In this document: positions 8,430 through 16,453 of the stretch, in pieces
How the letters are laid out: every line of letters starts with the position of its first letter
How positions within the stretch are numbered: the first letter of the stretch is position 1
From: Caulobacter sp. BP25
GTDB lineage: Bacteria > Pseudomonadota > Alphaproteobacteria > Caulobacterales > Caulobacteraceae
Direction: 5' to 3'
Assembly (NCBI RefSeq): GCF_002737755.1
Contig: NZ_PEGH01000008.1
Location: 124,001-188,000, forward strand
DNA length: 64,000 nt
Position numbers and translations under genes: made by a program
The notes under the pieces: generated by a model
Told to the model about the DNA's origin: nothing
Seen by the model: the letters and a program-made list of their open reading frames with translations, nothing else
Databases searched by the model: none

Positions 8430-8882
8430 ATGACCGACAACACCGCGCCTGCTCTGGAGCTGATCTCGTTCTGCATCGGCGAGCAGGAGTTCTGCATCGA
8501 CGTGAAGACCGTCCGCGAAATCCGCGGCTGGACCCCGGCCACCCCGATTCCTCATGCCCCGACCTATCTGCGCGGCGTCATCAACCTGCGCGGCGCGATC
8601 ATGCCGGTCATCGACCTGCGCAACCGCCTGGGCCTGGGCGTCACCATCCCCGAGACTCGCCACGTGATCGTCGTCGTCGAGTGCCAGGACCGCCTGGCTG
8701 GCATCCTGGTGGACGCCGTGTCGGAGACCTTCACCGTGCCGCGCGACAGCCTGCAGCCGGCCCCGGACGTCGGCGTCGATGAGCTGCGCTACATCCAGGC
8801 CATCATCTCGATGGAAAACCGCCTGATCACCTACCTGCGCATGGACGACGTGTTCCCGGCCGTGGTTCACGAAGCGGCTTGA
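8430..8882 (+). CDS. cheW: CheW-like chemotaxis coupling protein
   Basis: This 150-residue single-domain CheW protein would link chemoreceptors to CheA at the cytoplasmic face. Family hallmarks are visible in order: FCIGEQEFCIDV near residue 15, VREIRGW, LRGVINLRGAIMPVIDLR near 48-65, and the end of the fold with SMENRLITYLRMDD. It stands alone between two palindromic elements with no other chemotaxis gene beside it, so it may serve a complex encoded elsewhere. The family call is firm; its specific receptor is unknown. Confidence 0.9.
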   Translation: MTDNTAPALELISFCIGEQEFCIDVKTVREIRGWTPATPIPHAPTYLRGVINLRGAIMPVIDLRNRLGLGVTIPETRHVIVVVECQDRLAGILVDAVSETFTVPRDSLQPAPDVGVDELRYIQAIISMENRLITYLRMDDVFPAVVHEAA

Positions 8883-8890
8883 TCTCAAGA

Positions 8891-9006
8891 TGCTCCCCCG
8901 TGACACGGGGGAGCTGTCACGGAGTGACTGAGGGGCGAACGCGGCGAGCGTCCAGCTAGCCCCCTCCGGCCCTCTGGGCCACCTCCCCCGCATCGCGGGG
9001 GAGGAT
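8891..9006. repeat. Intergenic GC-rich palindromic element, family E
   Basis: Two hairpins, GCTCCCCCGTG-ACACGGGGGAG (8892-8914) and CTCCCCCGCATCGCGGGGGAG (8983-9003), flank a 68-base spacer holding GCCCCCTCCGGCCC and CTGTCACGGAGTGACTGAG. It separates the convergent cheW-like and DUF3850-like genes and may act as a two-way terminator. It resembles family D in its CCCCCTCCG motifs. Confidence 0.7.
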
Positions 9007-9017
9007 CTAAAGAGCCA

Positions 9018-9497
9018 TCACCCCTTGCGAACGATCCGCGCCGCGGCGGCGTGGAAGCCGGCTTCGGCGTCGGCGGCGTCGGCGACGGCCGCGTGGCGGT
9101 CGCGGGCCACGCCCATATTGCTCTTGGCGTAGCTGTCCGAGACCTTGCGGGCTTCCTGAGCGCGCAGGGCGGCCTGCGAGGCGGCGGCCTCGTGCCAGTC
9201 GCCCAGGGCCTCAGGCGTCAGATCGTCGGCCGCGTCCGGATGCGGGGCCACATCGCCAAAGCCGATGGCCACGAAGCCGTGGATGACGCCGCCATAGTCC
9301 TCTTCCGACAGCAGGAAGGTGATCTGCCGCTCTTCGAACTGGCCGGTGAAGGTATCGGTGGCCGGATCGAACTCGCGCAGCACCAGTATGTCGCCGACCT
9401 TGAATTCGCGGTCGTTGCGGCGAATCTCGAAGCGCTTCTGGCCGGAGCGGACGGCGGCGAAGTACTTGGGCCAAGTCTTCAGTTCGTGGCGGTGCAT
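9018..9497 (-). CDS. DUF3850/ASCH-like domain protein
   Basis: The first ~75 residues (HELKTWPKYFAAVRSGQKRFE, RRNDREFKVGDIL, LREFDP) match the DUF3850 family, an ASCH/PUA-like fold thought to bind RNA. The second half (about 85-159) is Ala-rich and helical, unlike the usual short family members. The total is 159 residues. It is followed by a family B repeat and then engB on the same strand. Function is unknown; an RNA-related role is inferred from the fold only. Confidence 0.7.
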   Translation of the reverse strand: MHRHELKTWPKYFAAVRSGQKRFEIRRNDREFKVGDILVLREFDPATDTFTGQFEERQITFLLSEEDYGGVIHGFVAIGFGDVAPHPDAADDLTPEALGDWHEAAASQAALRAQEARKVSDSYAKSNMGVARDRHAAVADAADAEAGFHAAAARIVRKG

Positions 9498-9601
9498 GGC
9501 GGGGAGACTTTTCTGGAAAACGGGGAGGCGGGGTTCTGGCGGTTGAACCCTAGCGCAAGGTTAACGGGAAGCGGTAGGGCTGTGGAAGGCTATCAATGTC
9601 G

Positions 9602-9702
9602 TGTCATCCCGGCCGTAGCGTAGCGGAGAGCCGGGACCGCCGGAAACGGCGACGCTTGCCGTGGTCCCGGCTCGTCGCGCTTCGCGCTAGGCCGGGATGA
9701 CA
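9602..9702. repeat. Intergenic palindromic element, family B (copy 2)
   Basis: TGTCATCCCGGCC (9602-9614) is inverted as GGCCGGGATGACA (9690-9702), with internal GCCGGGACCG and GGTCCCGGC. Length and termini match the copy at 8185-8284 while the loop differs. It ends 11 bases before the engB stop codon. Confidence 0.85.
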
Positions 9703-9713
9703 GGCTTAATAGC

Positions 9714-10361
9714 TCACTCGTCGATGCAGACCCGGACGATCTCGGCGCGAAGCTCTGGCAGCCCCAGGCCCTTCTCGGACGAGGTGGCCAGCACGCGCGG
9801 GAAAGCCGCGGGACGCTTGGCGATGGCCTTCAAGGTGTCAGCCACGACCTTGTCGACCTCGGCCGGCTTGATCTTGTCGGCCTTGGTCAGGACGATCTGG
9901 TAGGAGACCGCGGCCTCGTCCAGGGCGTCCAGCGCCTCGAGGTCGACCGTCTTGAGCCCATGGCGGGCGTCGATCAGCACGTAGACGCGTTTCAGGTTCG
10001 CCCGGCCGCGCAGATAGGCGCGGCCCAGGTCCTGGAACTTGTCGGCGATCGAGCGCGAGACGCGGGCGAAGCCGTAGCCGGGCAGGTCGACCAGCCGTAC
10101 CTGTTCGGCCAGCAGGAAGAAGTTGATCTCCCGCGTGCGGCCCGGCTCGTTCGAGGCGCGGGCCAGGTACTTCTGGTTCACCAGGCCGTTGATCAGGCTG
10201 GACTTGCCGACGTTGGAGCGGCCGGCGAAGGCCACTTCGGGCAGGTCGGGCGCGGGCATGGCGTCCATGCGCACCGCGCCCATGATGAACGAGACGGGCT
10301 GGGCGAAGAAAACCCGCGCCGTCTCGATCTCTTCATCCGTGAACAGGACCTCGTCGCTCAT
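9714..10361 (-). CDS. engB: Ribosome-biogenesis GTPase EngB (YihA/YsxC)
   Basis: A 215-residue TRAFAC GTPase involved in large ribosomal subunit assembly. G1 is GRSNVGKSS near residue 47, G3 is DLPGYG near 95, and G4 is TKAD near 160. Its ATG overlaps the yidC TGA by one base (TGATG), so the two are translationally coupled. The rpmH-rnpA-yidC-engB order is a common alphaproteobacterial arrangement tying ribosome and membrane-protein biogenesis together. Confidence 0.95.
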   Translation of the reverse strand: MSDEVLFTDEEIETARVFFAQPVSFIMGAVRMDAMPAPDLPEVAFAGRSNVGKSSLINGLVNQKYLARASNEPGRTREINFFLLAEQVRLVDLPGYGFARVSRSIADKFQDLGRAYLRGRANLKRVYVLIDARHGLKTVDLEALDALDEAAVSYQIVLTKADKIKPAEVDKVVADTLKAIAKRPAAFPRVLATSSEKGLGLPELRAEIVRVCIDE

Positions 10362-12205
10362 CAGGTCGCGCTAACCGGCTTGCCTTGCAGGCGCGCGATG
10401 ATGCGGTCGATCGGGTTCTCGACCTTGTAGCGGCGCATCATCACGTACTGCTGGACGATGGTCAGGACGTTGCTCCAGCACCAGTAGATCACCAGGCCCA
10501 CGGCGAAACCCGACAGGGTGAAGGTGAAGATCACCGGGAACCACTGGAAGATCTTCTGCTGGATGGGGTCGCCGGCCGGCGGGTTCATCGCCGTGGTCAG
10601 CCACATGGTGAAGCCGTACAGCAGAGGCCACACGCCCAGGTGGGCGATCAGACCGCCGACCAGAGGCAGCATGCCCGGGTCCCAGGGGATCAGGCCAAAC
10701 AGGTTGAACATCGTCGTCGGATCCGGCGCCGAGAGGTCTTGGATCCAGCCGAAGAACGGCGCGTGGCGCATTTCGATGGTGACGGTCAGAACCTTGTACA
10801 GGGCGTAGAAGACCGGGATCTGCACCAGCATCGGAAGACAGCCCATCATCGGGTTGATCTTCTCCTTTTGATACAGCGCCATCATCTCCTGCTGCTGCTT
10901 GGCCGGATCGTCCTTGTGCTTGGTCTTCAGCTTCTCGACCTCGGGGGCGATCTTCTTCATCTTGGCCATGGACTCGTAGCTCTTGTCCGCCATCGGATAG
11001 AGGACGAGCTTGAGCACGACGGTCAGCAGCAGGATGGCCAGGCCGAAGTTGCCGACCAGCTTGAAGAAGATCTCCAGCACGTTGAAGATCGGGCGGGTGA
11101 ACATGGAGAACATGCCCCAGTCCACGGCCCAGTCGAAGCGCGGGATCTCGGCCTTGCGGTTGTCCCAGAACTTCCACCAGTCGGGCGCCTGGCCGGCGTA
11201 CTGATAGGTGCGCAGCAGCGGCACGGTCTTGGCGCCGGCGAACAGGCGCGTGGTCTGGGTCAGGGTCGCGCCGGGGTTCAGCGCTTGGGTCGGGCCCACG
11301 AAATTGACGTCGTAGACGTCGACGCCGGCCACGTTGGTCACGCGGTACTGGGCCTTGATGGTTTCGGTCTGGCCGGGGATCAGGGCCGCCAGCCAGTACT
11401 TGTCGGTGATGCCCGCCCAGCCGCCGACCGAGTCGAAGGTCGTGAGCGGCTTGTCCTTCTTCCACTTCTGGTACTTGGACAGCTCCAGCTTCTGGTCCTT
11501 GCCCGAGCCCAGCACGCCGATGGCGCCTTCGTGGACGATCTGGTTGGTCCCCAGGTGCTGGCCGATGCCCTGACGCTGCACGGTGGCGTAGGGGGCAAGC
11601 TGCAGGCCGTTGGTCCCGTTGTTCTTGACGCTGTCGGTGACCGAGAACATCGCCTGGTCGTCCACCGCGATCACGCGGGTGAAGGTAAGGCCCAGGCCGT
11701 TGTCATAGGTCAGGGTCACTGGCGAATTGGGGCGCAGCACCTGGCCCGGCGCGGCGGTCCAGACGGTGCGGCTGTCGGGCAGGCCCGGCAGATTGGCGCC
11801 GGCCCAGCCGAAATCAGCGAACCAGGCGTGCTCGGCGCCCTCGGGGCGGAACAGCTCGACCGGCGGCGAGGCCTTGGCCGTCGTCTCGGCGTACTTGCGC
11901 AGGAACAGGTCGTCGATGCGGCCGCCCTTAAGCGCGATCGAGCCCTTCAGCGCGGGCGTGTCGACCACGATGCGCGGGCTCTGGCTCAGGGCCGCCTCGC
12001 GCGACAGGCGCAGCGGCGCGGGATTGCCGTTGGCGTCCAGCTGAACGCCGGCCTGGGCGGCGACCTGGCTCTGCGCTGCCTTCTTGGCGCGCGCCTCGGC
12101 TTCGGCCTGCTTCTGCTGCGGACCCAGGATGAAGAACTGGTACCCGATCAGGATCGCGAACGCGCTGACGATGAACATCAGCGTGTTTTTGTTGTCGTTC
12201 TGCAT
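10361..12205 (-). CDS. yidC: Membrane protein insertase YidC
   Basis: This 614-residue Oxa1/YidC insertase puts membrane proteins into the inner membrane, alone or with SecYEG. An N-terminal helix (about 7-25) is followed by a large periplasmic P1 domain (about 45-350) and a C-terminal five-helix core holding [19 protein letters not shown] and [19 protein letters not shown]. The ATG at 12203-12205 (MQNDNKNT) is chosen because the 31 extra upstream codons are basic/Pro-rich and overlap rnpA. rnpA ends 7 bases upstream and no yidD lies between. Confidence 0.96.
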   Translation of the reverse strand: MQNDNKNTLMFIVSAFAILIGYQFFILGPQQKQAEAEARAKKAAQSQVAAQAGVQLDANGNPAPLRLSREAALSQSPRIVVDTPALKGSIALKGGRIDDLFLRKYAETTAKASPPVELFRPEGAEHAWFADFGWAGANLPGLPDSRTVWTAAPGQVLRPNSPVTLTYDNGLGLTFTRVIAVDDQAMFSVTDSVKNNGTNGLQLAPYATVQRQGIGQHLGTNQIVHEGAIGVLGSGKDQKLELSKYQKWKKDKPLTTFDSVGGWAGITDKYWLAALIPGQTETIKAQYRVTNVAGVDVYDVNFVGPTQALNPGATLTQTTRLFAGAKTVPLLRTYQYAGQAPDWWKFWDNRKAEIPRFDWAVDWGMFSMFTRPIFNVLEIFFKLVGNFGLAILLLTVVLKLVLYPMADKSYESMAKMKKIAPEVEKLKTKHKDDPAKQQQEMMALYQKEKINPMMGCLPMLVQIPVFYALYKVLTVTIEMRHAPFFGWIQDLSAPDPTTMFNLFGLIPWDPGMLPLVGGLIAHLGVWPLLYGFTMWLTTAMNPPAGDPIQQKIFQWFPVIFTFTLSGFAVGLVIYWCWSNVLTIVQQYVMMRRYKVENPIDRIIARLQGKPVSAT

Positions 12206-12212
12206 GGAGCGC

Positions 12213-12662
12213 TTAACCGGAAACTGTGGGATCGGGTTGTTGGGAAGAGACGGCTTTGGACGATGCGCCGGCCGATGACCGCGAGACCCTCGCGCCATCG
12301 TGCTCGGCGGCGAGGCTTATCAGCGCGCTTTTGACATCGTCAAGCAAACGTCCCCATTCGCGCGAGCCCGTACCGCCACGCGCGATGAACACATAGTCAT
12401 GCGAAGGGCGCGCATGAAGGGGCAGGACCAGCCTGGCGGCCTCGCGCAGGCGGCGCTTGGCGCGGTTGCGCTCGACGGCGCCGCCGATCTTCTTGGTGGC
12501 GGTGAAGCCGACCCGGACCACCGGATCCTCGTCGGCGCGCTTGCGCATCTGGATGAAGACGGCGCCGCGCGACAGGGCCGGGGCCTTGGCCGCCAGCAGG
12601 AAGTCAGGCCGCTTGCGAAGCCGCTCGAAGCGGAGCGGGGCTTCATGCATGGCTTCAGGCAT
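12213..12662 (-). CDS. rnpA: Ribonuclease P protein component
   Basis: RnpA (149 residues) is the protein cofactor of RNase P. The RNR signature is clear in [14 protein letters not shown] near residue 65, after [11 protein letters not shown] and [14 protein letters not shown] long C-terminal extension (about 120-149) is low complexity. Two starts are possible, ATG at 12662 and ATG at 12650; the first sits directly after the T-run of a terminator-like hairpin, so 12650 may be the true start. It lies between rpmH and yidC. Confidence 0.92.
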   Translation of the reverse strand: MPEAMHEAPLRFERLRKRPDFLLAAKAPALSRGAVFIQMRKRADEDPVVRVGFTATKKIGGAVERNRAKRRLREAARLVLPLHARPSHDYVFIARGGTGSREWGRLLDDVKSALISLAAEHDGARVSRSSAGASSKAVSSQQPDPTVSG

Positions 12663-12663
12663 G

Positions 12664-12720
12664 AAAAAAGCCGCCTTTCCGGCGAGAACCTGAAATCAGG
12701 TCTGTGGAAAAGGCGGCTTT
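12664..12720 (-). terminator. Terminator or attenuator between rpmH and rnpA
   Basis: On the minus strand AAAGCCGCCTTTTCC pairs with GGAAAGGCGGCTTT across a 25-base loop and runs into six T (12669-12664). It sits between rpmH and rnpA, so L34 mRNA could end here while only a fraction of transcripts continue into rnpA-yidC-engB. Confidence 0.7.
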
Positions 12721-12755
12721 GATCATGATCTAGCCTCCCGAGGGAGGAAGAGCAA

Positions 12756-12890
12756 TTAGGCGGTCAGGCGCTTGCGGCCCTTGGCGCGGCGACGCGCGAC
12801 GACCTTTTGGCCATTCTTGGTGGCCATACGCGCGCGGTAGCCGTGACGGCGGGCACGCACGAGCTTCGACGGCTGGAAGGTGCGCTTCAC
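12756..12890 (-). CDS. rpmH: 50S ribosomal protein L34
   Basis: A GTG start at 12888-12890 and TAA at 12756 give 44 residues: [19 protein letters not shown], then R-M-A-T-K-N-G-Q, ending K-R-L-T-A. This is the standard L34 length and sequence, rich in Arg and Lys for rRNA binding. An ATG start would leave only the C-terminal half, so GTG is required. It is the first gene of rpmH-rnpA-yidC-engB. Confidence 0.95.
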
Positions 12891-13010
12891 GACGTGGCTC
12901 CGAAATGCAAAACGTTGGACGCGAAGCCTGGGGCCCCGCGAGTGAGGGGCGGTGGATAAAAGAACGGACGCGGGATGTCAACCTGAGTCGGTTCAGGGAC
13001 TTACCCTACT

Positions 13011-13114
13011 CGCCCCCTCCGGGCCTTCGGCCCTCCTCCCCCATAGGGGGAAGAAGGATCACCGCCCACCTTCTTCCCCCTCTGGGGGAGGAGCGCGAAG
13101 CGCGGAGGGGGCCA
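13011..13114. repeat. Intergenic palindromic element, family D (copy 1)
   Basis: The arms GCCCCCTCCGGGCC (near 13012) and CGCGGAGGGGGCC (near 13101) are inverted, as are CTCCTCCCCC and GGGGGAGGAG. The centre holds AGGGGGAAGAAGG and CCTTCTTCCCCCT. The element ends a few bases from the oxidoreductase stop. Related copies are at 16342-16453 and 26802-26904. Confidence 0.75.
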
Positions 13115-13117
13115 GGA

Positions 13118-14116
13118 TCACGGCGTGATCACCGCCTTGCCCACCACCTTGCGCTGGGCCAGCAGGTCGAACGCCTCGCGCCAGCGGTCCAGCGGAACCT
13201 GCGCGTGCACATGCGGGCGAATCCGCCCCTCGTCCGCCATCCGCCAGACCGCCTGGCTGTTCTCGCGGCCCTTGTCTGGAAACTGCCGCCCGTATTCGCC
13301 GGCCCGCACGCCCATCACCGAGAAGCCCTTGATCAGCGGCATATTGGCCGAGACCGTCGGGATCCGTCCCGAGGTGAAACCGATCACCAGGAGCCGTCCG
13401 TCAAAGGCGACGCAGCGGACGCTCTCGTCGAAGACGTCGCCGCCGACGGGGTCATAGATCACGTCCGCGCCGTGGCCGCCGGTGATCTCTTTCACCCGGT
13501 CGCGGAAGCCGCCGGTCACATTGACCACGGCGTCGGGGGCGTAGAGCGCCTGAACCGCTTCCAGCTTGTCGTCGGAGGCCGAGGTGGCGATGACCCGCGC
13601 GCCCAGGGCCTTGGCCAGGTCCACCGCCGCCAGGCCCACCCCGCCGGCCGCGCCGTGGACCAGCACGCATTCGCCGGGCTCCAGCCGCGCGCGGCGGACG
13701 AGGGCGACGTAGGCCGTCAGGTACGCCGCGCCATAGGCCGCCGCTTCGGCGAAGGACAGCCGCGCGGGCTTGGGCTTGAGGGCTTCGGCGGGCAGCACCG
13801 CGTACTCCGCGAAACCGCCCAGCCGCGCCCCGCCGACCACGGCGTCGCCGACGGCCAGGCTCGAGACGCCCTCGCCCAGCGCGACGACCTCGCCGGACAG
13901 GTCCAGGCCGGGGGTGAAGGGCAGGGGCGGTTTGAACTGGTACTCCCCGCGCGTCATCAACAGGTCGGGGAAGTTCACGCTGGCTGCGCGGACGCGCACC
14001 AGGACCTCGCCGGGGCCGGGCGTCGGGGTTGCGACCTCACGGACCGCGCAGCCGCCGAAGTCGGCCGCTAGGGCCTCGACGACCAGGGCGCGCATGGCGG
14101 GGGGGATTGAACTCAC
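13118..14116 (-). CDS. Zinc-independent MDR oxidoreductase (NADPH:quinone reductase type)
   Basis: A 332-residue medium-chain dehydrogenase/reductase. The N-terminal GroES-like domain has TPTPGPGEVLVRVRAASVNFPDL and GLDLSGEV. The Rossmann domain carries VLVHGAAGGVGLAAV near residue 145 for NADPH. The zinc-ligand pattern of alcohol dehydrogenases is absent, pointing to a quinone or enoyl reductase. The neighbours suggest it reduces an intermediate in a catabolic route with the HSL-type hydrolase and monooxygenase; the substrate is unknown. Confidence 0.85.
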   Translation of the reverse strand: MSSIPPAMRALVVEALAADFGGCAVREVATPTPGPGEVLVRVRAASVNFPDLLMTRGEYQFKPPLPFTPGLDLSGEVVALGEGVSSLAVGDAVVGGARLGGFAEYAVLPAEALKPKPARLSFAEAAAYGAAYLTAYVALVRRARLEPGECVLVHGAAGGVGLAAVDLAKALGARVIATSASDDKLEAVQALYAPDAVVNVTGGFRDRVKEITGGHGADVIYDPVGGDVFDESVRCVAFDGRLLVIGFTSGRIPTVSANMPLIKGFSVMGVRAGEYGRQFPDKGRENSQAVWRMADEGRIRPHVHAQVPLDRWREAFDLLAQRKVVGKAVITP

Positions 14117-14132
14117 GCTCTCTCCTTTAGAT

Positions 14133-14262
14133 CCGACCTCCCCGGCGAATGCCGGGGCCCAGATTCAGCCTGAGCGGTTTGAGATGATCCGAGATACGCC
14201 TCGTCCCAACATCGGGCGCTTGTGGGTTCGATCTGGGCCCCGGCATTCGCCGGGGAGATCGG
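14133..14262. repeat. Intergenic palindromic element, family C (copy 1)
   Basis: The 32-base left arm (14133-14164, containing CCCCGGCGAATGCCGGGG) is the reverse complement of the right arm (14231-14262) with one mismatch. Each arm is itself a small hairpin. It separates the MDR and hydrolase genes. The second copy is at 21723-21852. Confidence 0.85.
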
Positions 14263-14272
14263 GTGTTTGGCC

Positions 14273-15316
14273 CTAAACCCCCGCCTCGAACGTCTCGCGC
14301 ACCAGGCTGGCGATCTCGCGGCAGGCCGCGTCCGCCGCCGGGATCGCGCCCGTGAAGGCGGTAAAGGCGTGGGCCAGGCTGTCGTAGCGGCGATAGCGCA
14401 CCCGCACGCCGGCGGCCTGCAAGCGTTTGGCGTAGGCTTCGCCCTGGTCGGTCAGGGGATCAAAGCCCGCGGTGGCGATCACGGCCGGCGCCAGGCCCGA
14501 GAGGTCCTCGGTCCGGTCCGGTGACAGGCGCGGATCGGCCGGGTCGGCGTCGGGGCCCATATAGTGGCCCATGAACCAGTCCATGGTCTGGCGCGTCAGC
14601 GGATAGGCGTCGCCGAAGGTGGTCATGGACGGCGTCTCGCTGGCGACGTCCACGGCCGGATAGATCAGGATCTGGACCGCCGGCTGGGGCTCGCCCGTGC
14701 GCTTCATCTCCTGGGCGATGATGGCCGAGAAGTTGCCGCCCATGCTGTCGCCGCCGATGGCGGGCGGCGTCGGCGCGGCGCCGAAGCGGGCGGTGTTGTC
14801 ACGCGCCCAGCGATAGACGGCCAGCACGTCCTCCAGCCCCGCCGGGAACTTGTGGTCGGGCGCCAGGCGGTAGTCGACCGAGATCACCGCCGTACGCACC
14901 ATCTTGGCCAGGATGGAGCAGAAGGCGTGGCAGGTCTCCAGATCGCCGATCACCCCGCCGCCCATGTGGGCGTAGACGATCAGCGGGGCGTGGATGTCCT
15001 GGTTTTCCGGCCGATAGGCGCGGCAGGGGATCGGGCCGCCCGGCCCCTCCACCGACAGGCTCTCGGTGCGCACGCCGGGCTCCAACGGCCCCTGCACGGC
15101 CGCCAGGCCCTTGGCGCTGCCGGCCACGGCCTCGGCGGGCGACAGGCTGGACATCGGGGGCAGCTTCTTGGCCGCGTGGGCGAAGAACTGGAAGCGCGGG
15201 TCCAGCGTCCGCCCGCCCTTATAGACGACGCCCCCGCCCGACATCGCCCGCAGGATCGGGCTGGGCAGCGACAGGATCAGCTTCAGTATGGCTTTCTGCG
15301 TGGCGTCCGAGGCCAT
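14273..15316 (-). CDS. Alpha/beta hydrolase, hormone-sensitive lipase family
   Basis: A 347-residue esterase of the HSL (bacterial type IV) family. The oxyanion motif reads HMGGG instead of the usual HGGG (YAHMGGGVIGD, near 127-137). The nucleophile is in GGDSMGGN, the acid in GFDPLTDQG and the His in LAHAF. There is no signal peptide, so it is probably cytoplasmic. It is downstream of a TetR gene with a 20-base gap and is probably controlled by it. The extra Met in the oxyanion box is unusual and may shift substrate preference. Confidence 0.87.
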   Translation of the reverse strand: MASDATQKAILKLILSLPSPILRAMSGGGVVYKGGRTLDPRFQFFAHAAKKLPPMSSLSPAEAVAGSAKGLAAVQGPLEPGVRTESLSVEGPGGPIPCRAYRPENQDIHAPLIVYAHMGGGVIGDLETCHAFCSILAKMVRTAVISVDYRLAPDHKFPAGLEDVLAVYRWARDNTARFGAAPTPPAIGGDSMGGNFSAIIAQEMKRTGEPQPAVQILIYPAVDVASETPSMTTFGDAYPLTRQTMDWFMGHYMGPDADPADPRLSPDRTEDLSGLAPAVIATAGFDPLTDQGEAYAKRLQAAGVRVRYRRYDSLAHAFTAFTGAIPAADAACREIASLVRETFEAGV

Positions 15317-15336
15317 CTTTCCCCCTCCTGTTGTTT

Positions 15337-15972
15337 TTATAGTTTCGGCAGGGCGGGCACGCCGCCCAGGATCAGCCTGACGGCGAAGTCCGCAGCGCCG
15401 GCCGTATCGACCGGCCGTCGCTCCAGCATCTTGTCGCCCAGCTCGCGGGCGATCGCGATGCAGGCCGAGGTCAGGTAGTCCAGATCGACGGGCGGGGCGT
15501 TGTCGTGGGCCAGCACCCGGGCGAAGGCTTCGCGGACCTCGTCGAACACGGCGGCCAGCTCTGGACTGGACCGAGCGTGCGGGATCGGTTCGCTGGAGGG
15601 GCGGTCGATCCGCCAGCTTTCCTGCTCCTTCGCCAGGAAGTCGAAATAGGCCAGCATCGCCCCACGCAGGAACGACGGGAAGTCGACGGCCTTCTCGGAC
15701 TCGGCGCGCAGCAGCGGGCGGAAGCGGCGGGCGCCGTCGTCGGCCAGGGCCTCGAACACCTCCTCCTTGGACTTGTAGTAGTTGTAGAACGTGCCCGAGG
15801 CCAAACCCGTGCGGCGGATGATGTCGCGCACCGTGGCGGCGTCATAGCCCAGCTCCCCGAACACCTCGCGGGCGGCGTCCAGTATGGCCTGGCGATTGGC
15901 GGTCTTGGTCCGCTCGCGCTTGCCCGGCCGCTGGTCGATATGGGGCTTGGGAAAGTAGGCGATGTTCGACAT
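15337..15972 (-). CDS. TetR-family transcriptional regulator
   Basis: This 211-residue regulator has an N-terminal HTH (about 25-70: AILDAAREVFGELGY, VRDIIRRTGLASGTFYNYYKSKEEVF) and a variable ligand domain. ATG at 15970-15972 is chosen because family members start just before the HTH. A longer form from the ATG at 16059 overlaps the DUF2164 stop as ATGA and cannot be excluded, but would add 29 atypical residues. It probably controls the adjacent hydrolase and redox genes. Confidence 0.88.
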   Translation of the reverse strand: MSNIAYFPKPHIDQRPGKRERTKTANRQAILDAAREVFGELGYDAATVRDIIRRTGLASGTFYNYYKSKEEVFEALADDGARRFRPLLRAESEKAVDFPSFLRGAMLAYFDFLAKEQESWRIDRPSSEPIPHARSSPELAAVFDEVREAFARVLAHDNAPPVDLDYLTSACIAIARELGDKMLERRPVDTAGAADFAVRLILGGVPALPKL

Positions 15973-16000
15973 GGGCCCCGACTCGGAGATGGAGCGATCG

Positions 16001-16013
16001 TGACGCTCCGTCA
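16001..16013. promoter_or_regulatory. Candidate TetR operator
   Basis: TGACG-CTC-CGTCA is an inverted repeat 29 bases before the preferred TetR start codon, and a further GTGAC half-site follows at about 16019. A TetR protein repressing itself from such a site would be normal. The match is by symmetry alone. Confidence 0.35.
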
Positions 16014-16055
16014 GGAACGTGACCTCATTCCGCTCCGCCCGGCAAGCCCCCGCGC

Positions 16056-16307
16056 TCATAAGGGTTTGACCGGCTGTTCGATGTCGTAGACCGCCTCGCT
16101 GATCGCCTCCAGCTTCTCGCGGTACAGGGCCTGGGCGTCGTGGAGGCCCTGGTTGTACCAGTAGGGGCCCAGCCGCTCGGTCACGAAGTCCAGCAGGAAC
16201 TCGGCGTCGAAGCCCTTCACCTCCAGATCCAGCTCGTCCTTCAGATAGTGTGACAGGCCGGCGACCAGCTTGGCGCGGGTGTCCTTGTCGAAGGTGATCT
16301 TGGGCAT
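16056..16307 (-). CDS. DUF2164 family protein
   Basis: An 83-residue protein with the family pattern ITFDKDTRAKLVAGLSHYLKDE, FDAEFLLDF and GPYWYNQGLHDAQ. Members are small cytoplasmic proteins of unknown function. Its TGA overlaps the longer possible TetR start, so it may be co-transcribed with the regulator. A family D repeat follows upstream of its start, separating it from the monooxygenase gene. Confidence 0.8.
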   Translation of the reverse strand: MPKITFDKDTRAKLVAGLSHYLKDELDLEVKGFDAEFLLDFVTERLGPYWYNQGLHDAQALYREKLEAISEAVYDIEQPVKPL

Positions 16308-16341
16308 GGGGGCTCCTCTTTCGCGGAGAGGCGTAGCTTAC

Positions 16342-16453
16342 TTGCCCCCTCCGCGCCTACGGCGCTCCTCCCCCGGAGGGGGAAGAAGGACGCGGCGTCA
16401 CCTTCCGCCCCCTCCGGGGGCGGACGACCACGCAAAGCGTGGTCAGGTGGGGG
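16342..16453. repeat. Intergenic palindromic element, family D (copy 2)
   Basis: GCCCCCTCCGCGCC and CCTCCCCCGGAGGGGGAAGAAGG lead in, then CCTTCCGCCCCCTCCGGGGGCGGA and a CCACGCAAAGCGTGG hairpin. The element runs about 10 bases into the 3' end of the monooxygenase gene, whose stop codon (16443) it supplies. Confidence 0.7.
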
